Below are positions 1-9,158 of a DNA stretch of 44,174 bases, in pieces. A program made the position numbers and the translations under genes. Under the pieces are notes generated by a model. It was not told where the DNA came from, did not search any database, and saw only the letters and a list, made by a program, of their open reading frames with translations. This DNA comes from an uncultured Alphaproteobacteria bacterium (lineage in GTDB: Bacteria; Pseudomonadota; Alphaproteobacteria; Puniceispirillales; Puniceispirillaceae). Location of the stretch: positions 1 to 44,174 of the forward strand of contig CAJWKB010000003.1 of NCBI GenBank assembly GCA_913042065.1, given 5' to 3'. Every line of letters starts with the position of its first letter. Position 1 is the first letter of the stretch.

Positions 1-224
1 AAAACGCCATCAAGATCAACAAGGCCTATGCGTGTTACCTCCACCTGCAAACCTTGGTCGGTCCCAATCATGGAGGCGGCGCTTGACATTTCCACTTTCT
101 GGCCTGATTTATTTTGTCCATCGATGACAGTCTCGGTTTGCGCCGTTGCCTCACTGGCAAGCTTCACGCCCACAAGCAAAAAAAGTACGGTCGTCCAGAA
201 TGTTAAAAAAGAACCAATTTTCAC
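1..224 (-). CDS. skp: OmpH/Skp-like periplasmic chaperone, N-terminal part (cut by window edge)
   Basis: Reading from a GTG at 224, the protein begins MKIGSFLTFW, followed by a hydrophobic stretch and a likely signal-peptidase site after about residue 24 (ASEATAQT). Residues RIGLVDLDGV at the cut end match the start of the mature OmpH/Skp domain (family pattern IGVVD...). The family is a trimeric periplasmic holdase that carries outer-membrane proteins to BamA. It starts 17 bases after the bamA stop, in the bamA-skp-lpxD-fabZ-lpxA order usual for proteobacteria. Only about 74 codons are present. The start is inferred: it is the only start codon that places the signal peptide well, and the ribosome site is weak. 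Confidence 0.75.
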   Translation of the reverse strand, partial: MKIGSFLTFWTTVLFLLVGVKLASEATAQTETVIDGQNKSGQKVEMSSAASMIGTDQGLQVEVTRIGLVDLDGV

Positions 225-241
225 CCTGTAAATAACCACCA

Positions 242-2521
242 TTACAATCTTGTTCCGATAGCAAACTGAAAGCGTTTCAAGCCATCGTAAGATTCTTTCG
301 AAATAGCGTCCGCCCAATAGAAGGAAAGTGGCCCAATTGCAGTATCCCAAAGTAATCCAGCGCCAAGTGATGTACGTAACGAGCTATCATCCGCCCCCTG
401 AACGCCAGTTGGATAATCAGTTTCCCACACTGAACCGATATCGCTAAATACAGTCCAGCGCAAACCAAGGTCCTTATTTAGACCGGCCGTTGACACAATT
501 TCGAGTGTGCCATTCGCAATATTGTTGCCACCAACAGCGGCATTGCTGCCGTTGTCACGGGGGCCAATGCCACCATTGCTGAAGCCTCGTACCTTGTAGC
601 CGCCTAAGAAGAAACGTTGCGACTGCGTGACTTTTTCACCAAGACCATTTATGTGCCCGATCTCGCCCCGTGCACCAAAAACGACGGTGTTAAATATATA
701 TGGCTTGTAATAGGCGCCAGTGACTATAGTCTTGGCGTAAGTAACATCACCGCCAAAGCCCGAAATTTCCTCGAAAAACTCCAAAAGGCTACCCTTGGAG
801 GGGTCAAACCTGCTATCACGCGTATCTCTGCCGATCGTATAGCTAGCTGCTGACTGCGTCAGGGTCTTGCCATCCTCTCCAGTCACGGAGTCTGCCGTGG
901 TTGACTTAATGGTCGTTTGCGCCTGTGCTAGCTTATAGCCAACCCGGTGATAGATGTTGTTTGCAGCGCTGAACCTTACGCCAAAATCAACACCAGTCCT
1001 GTCAACATTTGTGCTATTCCGCTCAATCTGCTGATTAAATACAGACGCATTACCGCGCAAATTACGGCCAAGCAAATAAGGCTCGGTGATGCCAATACGG
1101 ATATCGGTGCGGCTGTCAGATGCGCCAATCGTCGCTTCAAGTCCGCGTCCCGTGCCAAGAAAATTGCGCTCATTTATTCCGACGTTGAAACTGGCCTTGT
1201 CCAACGATGAGTAGCCAACACCAAAGGATAGCTCACCCGTTGACTGCTCCTCAACCTCGATCTCGGTGATTGTCTGCTCGGCTCGGCTACCGGCAATGTT
1301 GCGAACCGAAACATCAGCGAAATAACCGAGATTTCGGACATTTCTTAGCGAGCGTTCAAGTTTTAATGAATTAAAGGCGTCACCCTCAACCAATTCTAAC
1401 TCACGCCGGATTACCGTATCAGTTGTCCGCGTATTATTGATAATCTCGATGCGCTCGACATAGTTTTTCTGCGCCTCGCCGATGTTCAGCAGAATTTTCG
1501 CAATTTCAGTGTCGGTATCCGTAATCACTTCAGGAAGCACATCAACGAAAGCATAGCCGTAATTGCCAAGCTCGTTGGTAATATTGAGTAGTCCCTGTTC
1601 TAAAGCGCGAACGTCATACCAGCCTTCATCACCGAAATCGAATAGCCCTTTCATCAATTCCAGATCAATGTTAGCAATCTGGCTCGTAATTTCTATATCA
1701 CCAACCTTGTAACGCGGCCCTTCGTTCAGCAGAAAAGTCACAGCAAAACCAGTGCGGTCCGGCAACAAGCCACCTTGTACTCGAGTCACGGTAATGTCTG
1801 CATACCCCCGCGCCAGATAAAACTGACGCAACAGACGAACATCATATTCAAGCCGCCCCTCGTCATATTTGTCAGTGCTAGATAGAAAAGCCCACCAACG
1901 TTTCTCACGACTAGCAATGACCGTCTTCAATTTTTTATCGCTAAACAACTTATTACCAGAAAAGGTAATCGAGCTGATCTTGATCAATGGACCCTCGTTA
2001 ACCTCGAAAATAAGATCAACACGGTTCTCATCAAGCTCGATGATCTGTGGTTCTACTACTGCCGCATAGCGACCGCTTGCCTGATAAACTCGCAATAACC
2101 GCTGTGCGCCCTCTATTGCCATCTCGCGTGTGTAAACACGGCGCGGCTGAATATCGAGAAACTCGAGTAGATTCTCATCATTGAGGACATCATTGCCCTC
2201 GATGTTGACACGGTTGATGATTGGATTCTCAGTAACCTTGACCGTTAGAACGCCGTCTACCACGTCTAGGCTGATATCTGCAAACAGATCGGTTCCATAA
2301 AGCCGTTCAATAGCGGTATTCATTGAACTAGCCGTCACTAAATCTCCGACACGCAGCGACATGTAGGACAGGACCGTGCCACCGGAAACTCTTTTGTTTC
2401 CTTTAATTTCAATGGTTTCAATACGCGCATTGTCTTTTGTTGACTGGGCTAAGGCCGACAATGATGACAGAAGACAACCACCAACCATCAGCACGATTAA
2501 AAACACCGCTGCAAAACGCAT
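242..2521 (-). CDS. bamA: Outer membrane protein assembly factor BamA
   Basis: About 759 residues, the usual BamA length. A signal peptide (residues 1-26, ending SALAQ) is followed by POTRA repeats over roughly residues 35-350 and a C-terminal 16-strand barrel. The conserved loop-6 motif VRGF is at about residue 644, followed by the expected glycine-rich IGPRD. BamA is the core insertase of the BAM complex and folds beta-barrel proteins into the outer membrane. The start at 2521 is preferred over one 17 codons upstream because it begins the signal peptide and has a GGAG site 8-10 bases ahead. The last residue is Leu (GTRL) where the barrel signal usually ends in Phe. It sits between rseP and skp, as in most proteobacteria. 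Confidence 0.96.
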   Translation of the reverse strand: MRFAAVFLIVLMVGGCLLSSLSALAQSTKDNARIETIEIKGNKRVSGGTVLSYMSLRVGDLVTASSMNTAIERLYGTDLFADISLDVVDGVLTVKVTENPIINRVNIEGNDVLNDENLLEFLDIQPRRVYTREMAIEGAQRLLRVYQASGRYAAVVEPQIIELDENRVDLIFEVNEGPLIKISSITFSGNKLFSDKKLKTVIASREKRWWAFLSSTDKYDEGRLEYDVRLLRQFYLARGYADITVTRVQGGLLPDRTGFAVTFLLNEGPRYKVGDIEITSQIANIDLELMKGLFDFGDEGWYDVRALEQGLLNITNELGNYGYAFVDVLPEVITDTDTEIAKILLNIGEAQKNYVERIEIINNTRTTDTVIRRELELVEGDAFNSLKLERSLRNVRNLGYFADVSVRNIAGSRAEQTITEIEVEEQSTGELSFGVGYSSLDKASFNVGINERNFLGTGRGLEATIGASDSRTDIRIGITEPYLLGRNLRGNASVFNQQIERNSTNVDRTGVDFGVRFSAANNIYHRVGYKLAQAQTTIKSTTADSVTGEDGKTLTQSAASYTIGRDTRDSRFDPSKGSLLEFFEEISGFGGDVTYAKTIVTGAYYKPYIFNTVVFGARGEIGHINGLGEKVTQSQRFFLGGYKVRGFSNGGIGPRDNGSNAAVGGNNIANGTLEIVSTAGLNKDLGLRWTVFSDIGSVWETDYPTGVQGADDSSLRTSLGAGLLWDTAIGPLSFYWADAISKESYDGLKRFQFAIGTRL

Positions 2522-2620
2522 CACCCTGTCTCCGCGTAATTGACGACATACGACTATAGACACCCGCAGCACATTGTAAAAGAGACCTTTTCAGGAATGC
2601 GCAAATAAAGCTACCTAGAC

Positions 2621-3706
2621 CTATTGGAACAGTCTGTTGACATCAAAGATAATCAGAAACAGCATCAACGCCATCAGGATGGCAATTCCTCCCCGCATTA
2701 GTACTGCCTGTACCGCTAACGGCAGCGGTTTACCACGAACTGCCTCATAGATGAAAAACACCAAATGCCCGCCATCAAGCGCTGGCACCGGCAAAAGATT
2801 AATTAGTCCCAAATTTATTGAGATGATTGCCGTCAGCAGAATGAAAGGAATGATTCCCTGCTGCAGCGCCGAGCCGGAAATCTTCGCAATCCCGACTGGT
2901 CCCTGAATTTCACCACTCTGCATTTGTCCACTACCAAGCCGGGCCAGCCCCCGCAAGATCAATAGTGACATGTGAAACGCATCCGATGCGGCAGCGACAA
3001 GCGCGCTTCCGGGCAACATGCGCTCCCGCTCTCCGCCTGGTATTGAACGCACACCCAACAGCCCAATGTTCATCTTTAACGACTCATTAAAGCGCGACAT
3101 CGGTGTGACCAGCAGATCAATCTCGCGGCCTTCGCGCTCGATTGTGAACCGCAGTTCCTTGCCCGGACTCTCAATCACCAGACCGCGCATATCATTGAAA
3201 TCGCGAATAGAAAACCCATCAATCTCGGTGACTAGATCGCCGGTCTTGAGCCCAGCCTCTGCCGCCGCTGTCTGCGGTATCACCTCGCCTATTTCCGCTG
3301 GGAGGATCTGTTTGCCAGCCGTCATGTAGACCAGCGCGAACAGCAGAATGCCAAGAATAAAATTTGCTACAGGGCCGCCAAGGACGATCCCGATGCGCCA
3401 GCCAAGTGGCGCCCCCATGAAGGATCCAGGCGCCTGTTTCGCTGCCTCGGATGGGATGCTTGCCGGATCTTCATCACCGCGCATCTTGACGTAGCCACCA
3501 AGCGGGATCGCAGCAATCCGCCAGCGCGTTCCCGTCTGCTTCGAAGTCCAGCCGTAGATTTCAGGGCCAAAGCCGATGGAAAAGACCTCGACAATGACAC
3601 CGGCCTTGCGCGCCATCCAATAATGCCCTAGCTCATGAAAATACACCACGGGCGTCAGCAACAGTAAAAAGCCCAAAATGAGCTGGGTTATTCCAAGTTC
3701 AGGCAT
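2621..3706 (-). CDS. rseP: RIP metalloprotease RseP (site-2 protease family)
   Basis: About 361 residues. The zinc-binding HELGH motif lies at residues 24-28 in the first membrane helix. One PDZ domain follows (about residues 115-205), then the second catalytic motif NLLPVPALDGGH near residue 310 and a last membrane helix. The family cleaves membrane-embedded substrates such as anti-sigma factors and leftover signal peptides. It lies between dxr and bamA in the conserved envelope operon. A GTG at 3709 directly precedes the ATG at 3706; both are served by a GAGG site, so the start is uncertain by one codon. One PDZ domain, where E. coli has two, is common in Alphaproteobacteria. Confidence 0.95.
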   Translation of the reverse strand: MPELGITQLILGFLLLLTPVVYFHELGHYWMARKAGVIVEVFSIGFGPEIYGWTSKQTGTRWRIAAIPLGGYVKMRGDEDPASIPSEAAKQAPGSFMGAPLGWRIGIVLGGPVANFILGILLFALVYMTAGKQILPAEIGEVIPQTAAAEAGLKTGDLVTEIDGFSIRDFNDMRGLVIESPGKELRFTIEREGREIDLLVTPMSRFNESLKMNIGLLGVRSIPGGERERMLPGSALVAAASDAFHMSLLILRGLARLGSGQMQSGEIQGPVGIAKISGSALQQGIIPFILLTAIISINLGLINLLPVPALDGGHLVFFIYEAVRGKPLPLAVQAVLMRGGIAILMALMLFLIIFDVNRLFQ

Positions 3707-3759
3707 CACAAGTCATCCTCTGCTGCTTTTTTCATCGCCGCTAATTTATCTCTGCAGGT

Positions 3760-4980
3760 TTATATATGCTGGGTTTGTTTTTCAGCAAGACTGGCGACGC
3801 TCTCGCGGGCGATTGCCCGTGCTGCCTCATCCGCCACCATAACCTCGTCAAGGCTGGTGTCGCTTCCCACTGGTTCACGCTGCATAACATCATCAACCAA
3901 CGCGGAAATGGCGGTAAAATTTATCTTGCCAGCCAGAAATGCCTCGACGGCGACCTCATTAGCGGCGTTCAGGACTGCCGGCATTACCCCACCAGACGCA
4001 AGTGCCTGCCTTGCCAGCGCGAAACAGGGATAGCGGCGCTCATCAACCGCGTGGAAATCAAGTCGTCCAAGCGCTACAAGATCAAGTGGCTCTGGATCCC
4101 AAATCAGCCGGTTTGGCCATTCAAGCGCATAGGAAATCGGAGTTTTCATATCGGCTGTTCCCAGCTGTCCGATGACCGATCCATCACGGAAATAAACCAG
4201 CCCATGAATTGCTACCTGCGGATGTACCAGTACTTCGATCGCATCACCAACAAGACCGAACAGCCACGCCGCCTCAATCACCTCAAGCCCCTTATTCATC
4301 ATTGTTGCACTGTCGACCGATATCTTCCGCCCCATACTCCACTTCGGATGTCTGACCGCCTGCGCCGGGGTAATGGCCGAAAAATCGGCCAACGGCAGGC
4401 TGCGGAACGGCCCGCCGGAAGCGGTAAGACAGATATGGCTGATCTCCTGCAAACCATTACGCTTAGGCACCCGAAGTTCGGGATGCTGCGACTGCCATCC
4501 TGCCCAGCACTGAAAGATGGCGCTATGTTCACTATCAAGCGGCAGAATTCGCGCTCCATTCTTGTGCGCGGCCTGCATCACGATCCGGCCTGCCGATGCA
4601 AGCGATTCCTTGTTGGCAAGCGCCAGCGTCTGACCCGCTTCCACCGCCGCCATCACCGAGCCAAGACCGGCAAGGCCGGTGATCCCGGCAATGACGATAT
4701 CGACTGGAATGCGCGCCAGCCCGTCACAGTCATGCTGCCCGGCAACGATCTCAATGCCAGAACCAGCAAGCGCCGCCTGTAATGCCGCCAGCCCGGTCTC
4801 ATCGCGCAGACCAACAATCCGTGGCCGGAATTTTAGCGCTTGTTTAGCTAGCAACGCATGATTGCCACCAGCGACCAGACACTCGACTTTGAACCGCTTA
4901 GCTGCAGCATCTACAAGCGCCAAGGTGCTGATGCCAATCGAACCGGTTGAGCCGAATATGGAGAGGCAGCGCTGTAACAT
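3760..4980 (-). CDS. dxr: 1-deoxy-D-xylulose 5-phosphate reductoisomerase
   Basis: The 406-residue product opens with the NADPH-binding motif GSTGSIG (residues 10-16) and contains LANKESLASAG in the substrate region and SVDSATMMNKGLE, which is typical of the family. Dxr converts 1-deoxy-D-xylulose 5-phosphate to 2-C-methyl-D-erythritol 4-phosphate, the committed step of the non-mevalonate isoprenoid pathway, and is the fosmidomycin target. It lies downstream of cdsA and upstream of rseP. Isoprenoid supply fits the nearby uppS, which makes the undecaprenyl carrier. The ATG at 4980 has GGAAG about five bases upstream. Confidence 0.96.
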   Translation of the reverse strand: MLQRCLSIFGSTGSIGISTLALVDAAAKRFKVECLVAGGNHALLAKQALKFRPRIVGLRDETGLAALQAALAGSGIEIVAGQHDCDGLARIPVDIVIAGITGLAGLGSVMAAVEAGQTLALANKESLASAGRIVMQAAHKNGARILPLDSEHSAIFQCWAGWQSQHPELRVPKRNGLQEISHICLTASGGPFRSLPLADFSAITPAQAVRHPKWSMGRKISVDSATMMNKGLEVIEAAWLFGLVGDAIEVLVHPQVAIHGLVYFRDGSVIGQLGTADMKTPISYALEWPNRLIWDPEPLDLVALGRLDFHAVDERRYPCFALARQALASGGVMPAVLNAANEVAVEAFLAGKINFTAISALVDDVMQREPVGSDTSLDEVMVADEAARAIARESVASLAEKQTQHI

Positions 4981-5017
4981 GGGCTTCCAAAAATCAAAAA
5001 TGAAAAATAATAATGTT

Positions 5018-5857
5018 TCAAAGAAACATAAAGAACAAAATCATTACTGGCAAAGTCAACAGATAACCGTCAAATCGGTCGAGAACACCGCCATGGCCGG
5101 GAATCAATTGGCTGCTGTCCTTGAAACCCCGACGACGCTTCAGCGCGGATTCAAACAGATCACCGAGCTGCGCCAGCAGCCCGACCACCAAACCACCTGC
5201 AATGACTTTTGGCCATGATAGCCTCACTCTCTCGCCATTGATGAAAAAATCCAGATCAATCATCTCCATCGGGCCGAATAGCAGCACCGCGGCTAGCAGC
5301 GCCGCCAAAATGCCACCAAGCCCCCCCGAAATGGTCTTGTTCGGGCTAATTTTGGGCGCTAGCCGCGGCCCTCCCACTGCCCTGCCAACAAAATAGGCAG
5401 CGCTGTCGCAGCTGGCGATCACCAGCGCCAGCGCCAGCAGCAGAAAACGTCCCTCCGGCACCGCTAGAACAAAGCTGCCACTGGCTACGCAGGTAACCAT
5501 CAGGAAACAGAAATCACCAATCTGGCGATCACCGGTCCGGCGGACAAAACCAATTCTGCAGATTAAGGCAAGGCCAATGACAAAGGCAAACATTGTCTGC
5601 AGTGACCAGGCATAGCTATTGGCAGCAAACGGCCAGATATTGATCAGCCCGCCCAGCAGCAGCAGCATGGCTAGCGGCAAACCACTTAAGCCCACCATAT
5701 GACCAAATTCTCGGAACATCAGCACAGAGATCAGCAGAAATATGATCTGCGCCAGATTGGCCGAATACCAGAAAGCAGCGATCAGCGGCAGCAATACAAG
5801 GAAACCAAGAAAACGCTGGGCAGTTCCAGATAGAGTATTTGACTGGATCACCTGCAC
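5018..5857 (-). CDS. cdsA: Phosphatidate cytidylyltransferase (CDP-diglyceride synthase)
   Basis: A 279-residue, very hydrophobic protein with about seven or eight membrane helices. The family signature is near the C-terminus (about residues 230-265): SALKRRRGFKDSS, then IPGHGGVLDRFDG. CdsA makes CDP-diacylglycerol from phosphatidic acid and CTP, the branch point for phosphatidylglycerol and phosphatidylethanolamine in the inner membrane. The gene starts seven bases after the uppS stop and precedes dxr, so co-transcription in the rpsB-to-bamA operon is very likely. Confidence 0.95.
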   Translation of the reverse strand: MQVIQSNTLSGTAQRFLGFLVLLPLIAAFWYSANLAQIIFLLISVLMFREFGHMVGLSGLPLAMLLLLGGLINIWPFAANSYAWSLQTMFAFVIGLALICRIGFVRRTGDRQIGDFCFLMVTCVASGSFVLAVPEGRFLLLALALVIASCDSAAYFVGRAVGGPRLAPKISPNKTISGGLGGILAALLAAVLLFGPMEMIDLDFFINGERVRLSWPKVIAGGLVVGLLAQLGDLFESALKRRRGFKDSSQLIPGHGGVLDRFDGYLLTLPVMILFFMFL

Positions 5858-5864
5858 CTGTCCT

Positions 5865-6614
5865 TTACTGCAAATTTTGTGGCGGCTCGACGGTGCTGTT
5901 CATCTCGCCAAGTGCATCACCGCCAAAACGCCGTTCGCGCCTGCCAAACTCATCAAGAGCCCGGCCAAGATCGGCAACCGAGAAATCCGGCCAATAGACA
6001 GGCGTGAAATGCAGCTCCGCATAAGACAGATCCCAGAGCATGAAATTTGAAATTCTGTATTCACCACCGGTGCGGATCAACATGTCAATCTGCGGCAGCA
6101 TTGAAGAGCTCATCCGCGATTTGACAAGATCCTCATTGATTTCCGCCACCGTTATGATGCCATTGGCGACTTCCTCGGCAAGCAGGCGCGCCGCATCCAT
6201 GATTTCCTGCTGCCCACCATAGTCAATAGCGATTGTCAGGTTCAACCCGTTGTTGCCGTTGGTTCTGGTCTCCACGTCTTCAATCAGCGTAATAAGATCA
6301 TCTGTAAGCCTATCGCGGCGGCCAATCACCCTGAATTTGACACTTTCCTTAAGCAGTTCTTCGGCGTCCGCTTGCAGAAACCGCCGCATCAGCATCATGA
6401 GCCCGTCAACCTCATTTCGTGGCCGTGACCAGTTCTCTGCGGAAAAAGCAAACACAGTAAGCCATCTGACCCCGCTATCATATGCATATCTAGAGATATC
6501 CTTCAGCGTATCTGCCCCGCGGTTGTGACCACGCAGTACATTCAATCCCCGTTCCCGGGCCCAGCGCCTGTTGCCATCCATAATGATGGCAAGATGATGC
6601 GGTTGCTCTGACAT
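5865..6614 (-). CDS. uppS: Isoprenyl transferase (undecaprenyl diphosphate synthase)
   Basis: The 249-residue product begins with the cis-prenyltransferase motif HLAIIMDGNRRWA, whose Asp13 binds the diphosphate with Mg. It also contains FAFSAENWSRP and the C-terminal signature RTGGEYRISNFMLWDLSYAE. The family condenses isopentenyl diphosphate onto farnesyl diphosphate to make the C55 carrier for peptidoglycan and O-antigen synthesis. It is cytosolic and membrane-associated. It follows frr after a 138-base gap that contains an inverted repeat, and abuts cdsA. Confidence 0.96.
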   Translation of the reverse strand: MSEQPHHLAIIMDGNRRWARERGLNVLRGHNRGADTLKDISRYAYDSGVRWLTVFAFSAENWSRPRNEVDGLMMLMRRFLQADAEELLKESVKFRVIGRRDRLTDDLITLIEDVETRTNGNNGLNLTIAIDYGGQQEIMDAARLLAEEVANGIITVAEINEDLVKSRMSSSMLPQIDMLIRTGGEYRISNFMLWDLSYAELHFTPVYWPDFSVADLGRALDEFGRRERRFGGDALGEMNSTVEPPQNLQ

Positions 6615-6667
6615 CTGTTATCCTGTTCTCCCTGCCTGTCGCTTTTCAGTCAACTACCAACCAAGAT

Positions 6668-6709
6668 CCACGGTCACTCCGGATCGTCTAGCCTGTGCCA
6701 TCACCGTGG
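6668..6709. repeat. Inverted repeat between uppS and frr
   Basis: CCACGGT (6668-6674) pairs with ACCGTGG (6703-6709) around a 28-base loop. On the transcribed minus strand no T-run follows, so it is not a typical intrinsic terminator. It may be an RNA-processing or mRNA-stability hairpin in the operon, or chance. The rest of the 138-base gap shows nothing recognisable. Confidence 0.3.
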
Positions 6710-6752
6710 TTTTAGTATCGATTGCAACCCAACAGTCAGAAAATAAGTTGCG

Positions 6753-7310
6753 TCAAACCTGTGTGATTTCCCTCTCCTTGCCCGTCAGCGTCTCATCGAT
6801 CAGATTGACAAAGCTATCAGTCAGCTTTTGGACCTCACCCTCTTCGGCGTGCCGCTCATCCTCGGACAATAATCCGTCCTTCTCAGCCTTACGAATGGCT
6901 TCGATACCATCTCGACGGACATTGCGAACAGCAACCCGTGCTGACTCGGCATAGCGTCCTGCCACCTTTACCATGTCCTTGCGGCGTTCTTCAGAGAGAT
7001 CAGGAATTGGCACCCGAATCAATGTACCCTCGGCCATCGGGTTCAGCCCCAAATCGGACTCACGGATGGCCTTTTCAACGGATGACGTCATCGAAGAGTC
7101 CCACACTGTTACCGTCAGGAGACGTGGCTCAGGGACCGAAATATTGCCAACCTGGTTAATCGGCATTTTCGACCCGTAGGCGTCAACCATTATCGGCTCA
7201 AGCATCGCGGTTGACGCACGCCCAGCCCGCAGCCCCGTGAATTCGGTTTTCAGGTTTGCCACGCTACCCTCCATCCGGCGCTTGATATCATCAAGATCAT
7301 AGTCTGGCAT
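6753..7310 (-). CDS. frr: Ribosome recycling factor
   Basis: A 185-residue protein of the expected length. It carries the family landmarks [15 protein letters not shown] near residue 28, [14 protein letters not shown] in the middle, and the conserved [10 protein letters not shown] helix region near residue 115. RRF works with EF-G to split post-termination ribosomes. Its place after pyrH in the rpsB-tsf-pyrH-frr order is nearly universal in bacteria. Confidence 0.97.
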   Translation of the reverse strand: MPDYDLDDIKRRMEGSVANLKTEFTGLRAGRASTAMLEPIMVDAYGSKMPINQVGNISVPEPRLLTVTVWDSSMTSSVEKAIRESDLGLNPMAEGTLIRVPIPDLSEERRKDMVKVAGRYAESARVAVRNVRRDGIEAIRKAEKDGLLSEDERHAEEGEVQKLTDSFVNLIDETLTGKEREITQV

Positions 7311-7384
7311 GTTGCTCTCCCTGCTCCTGTCTAAATCTCCGGATCGGCCCCGAGTAATTACTTAACTGCGTGTATTAACCAGCT

Positions 7385-8119
7385 TTAATTCACGATGGTA
7401 AAGGCGCCTTCCTCGTTCAGTACGCGCTGAAAGCCGCCAGAATTCTGTATGGAAAACACCAGAATGGGAATGTTGTTCTCACGCGCTAGCGAAATAGCCG
7501 ATGCATCCATCACCCGTAGGTCGTCTGACAACACCTGGAGATAGGACAGCCGATCATAGCGCGTTGCCGAAGGGTCCTTTTCAGGATCGGCCGAATAGAC
7601 GCCGTCAACACGCGTTCCCTTGAGCAACGCATTACAATTCATTTCCAAGGCCCTAAGTGCAGCTGCCGTATCGGTAGTAAAAAATGGATTGCCGGTTCCT
7701 GCGGCAAAAATCACCACCCGGCCCTTTTCCAGATGCCGCGTCGCGCGGCGGCGGATATAAGGTTCGCACACAGCGCTGATCGGTAATGCCGACATCACCC
7801 TCACCGGCACATTAAACTGTTCCAGCGCGTTCTGCATCGCCAGCGCATTCATCACAGTTGCCAGCATGCCCATATAGTCTCCGGTGGCGCGTTCCATACC
7901 GGCAGCCGCACCCGAAACACCACGGAAGATATTGCCACCACCGATGACGAGACAGACCTCAACACCGTCGGCAACAACATCCTTGACTTCCCTGGCAACG
8001 CTGGCGACCATTTCGGTATCAATTCCATAGGCCTGCTGGCCCATGAGTGACTCACCGGAAATTTTTAACAGAACACGAGAGTATTTATGCGCCGTGCCTG
8101 TGGTTTCGCTGTCTACCAT
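7385..8119 (-). CDS. pyrH: Uridylate (UMP) kinase
   Basis: A 244-residue hexameric-type UMP kinase of the amino-acid-kinase fold. Visible motifs are [11 protein letters not shown] at the N-terminus, [10 protein letters not shown] near residue 60, and the nucleotide-binding stretch [20 protein letters not shown] around residues 137-156. It phosphorylates UMP to UDP for pyrimidine nucleotide synthesis and is usually controlled by GTP and UTP. It lies 24 bases after the tsf stop and 74 bases before frr. Confidence 0.97.
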   Translation of the reverse strand: MVDSETTGTAHKYSRVLLKISGESLMGQQAYGIDTEMVASVAREVKDVVADGVEVCLVIGGGNIFRGVSGAAAGMERATGDYMGMLATVMNALAMQNALEQFNVPVRVMSALPISAVCEPYIRRRATRHLEKGRVVIFAAGTGNPFFTTDTAAALRALEMNCNALLKGTRVDGVYSADPEKDPSATRYDRLSYLQVLSDDLRVMDASAISLARENNIPILVFSIQNSGGFQRVLNEEGAFTIVN

Positions 8120-8143
8120 GGATTATCTCCCCGGGGCCTGGTG

Positions 8144-9061
8144 CTAGGACAGTTGTGCGGCCACCTCGGCTGCAAAATTTGTATCTTCTTTTTCGATGCC
8201 TTCGCCCAAATTAAACCGGACAAATCCTGTCAGCGCAATATCCGCACCGGCGTCCTTGCCAGCATTGGCAACAACATCGGCAATGCGTGTCTCGCCGTCA
8301 ATGACCGATGTCTGCTCAAGCAGCACGACTTCCTGATAATATTTCTTCATCCGTCCTTCGACCATCTTTTCGGCAATTTCCTGTGACTTGCCAGATGCCT
8401 TGGCTTGTTCGACCAACACCTCGCGCTCGCGTTGTGCGGCCTCGGCGTCCAGATCATCTATTGAAAGGCTGGCAGGTGATGTTGCCGCAATATGCATGGC
8501 GATTTGCTTGCCAAGCCCTGTCAGGCTGTCGCCATCAGCCGTTGATTCCAATGCTACCAGTACCCCAATTCGGCCAAGCCCATCAGCAGTTGTGTTGTGC
8601 ATATAGGAAACAACCGCACCATTCGAGACGGAAACGTGTTCCATCCGGCGCAGTGTCATGTTCTCTCCAATGGTTGCGATCCGCTGTGTCAGCTCATCCG
8701 CAACTTTGCGGCCAGTTTCTGGGAACTCAACCTCGCGCAAGGCATCAATGCCATCGGCATTTAGCGCTAAACCTGACAGCGCCCGAGCAAACTCCTGAAA
8801 TTCAGTGTTGCGGGCCACAAAATCTGTTTCAGCATTGAGCTCGATGACCGCGCCCTTAGTGCCGTCAACGGCGATCGCCACAAGCCCCTCTGAGGCCACA
8901 CGACCGGATTTCTTTGCCGCTGTTGCCAGCCCCTTTGTTCGCAGCCAGTCAATGGCGGCATCCATATTGCCACTAGTCTCACCAAGAGCTCTCTTACAAT
9001 CCATCATACCCGCGCCGGATTTCTCGCGCAGTTCCTTGACCAGTGCAGCAGTTACACTCAT
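8144..9061 (-). CDS. tsf: Elongation factor Ts
   Basis: A 305-residue product starting MSVTAALVKELREKSGAGMM, the standard EF-Ts UBA-like N-terminus, followed by the core with ETDFVARNTEF near residue 80, which contacts EF-Tu. EF-Ts exchanges GDP for GTP on EF-Tu. The ATG at 9061 is chosen over one ten codons upstream because it matches the family start and has AGGAA directly ahead. It is co-transcribed with rpsB after a 97-base gap in which I see no clear terminator. Confidence 0.97.
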   Translation of the reverse strand: MSVTAALVKELREKSGAGMMDCKRALGETSGNMDAAIDWLRTKGLATAAKKSGRVASEGLVAIAVDGTKGAVIELNAETDFVARNTEFQEFARALSGLALNADGIDALREVEFPETGRKVADELTQRIATIGENMTLRRMEHVSVSNGAVVSYMHNTTADGLGRIGVLVALESTADGDSLTGLGKQIAMHIAATSPASLSIDDLDAEAAQREREVLVEQAKASGKSQEIAEKMVEGRMKKYYQEVVLLEQTSVIDGETRIADVVANAGKDAGADIALTGFVRFNLGEGIEKEDTNFAAEVAAQLS

Positions 9062-9158
9062 TTTCCTGTTCCTATCAAAATGTGTTTCCAAAGATGTTGC
9101 GCCTGCACCACCCCCGCTCTGGAGATCGCTCTGGCATTACAAAAGTTCTCTAGCGCTG

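Noticed and set aside
3766..4782. Long (338-codon) plus-strand frame opposite dxr
   Set aside because: It is fully antisense to a clear dxr gene, rich in Arg, His and Cys as expected for a shadow frame, and has no family features.
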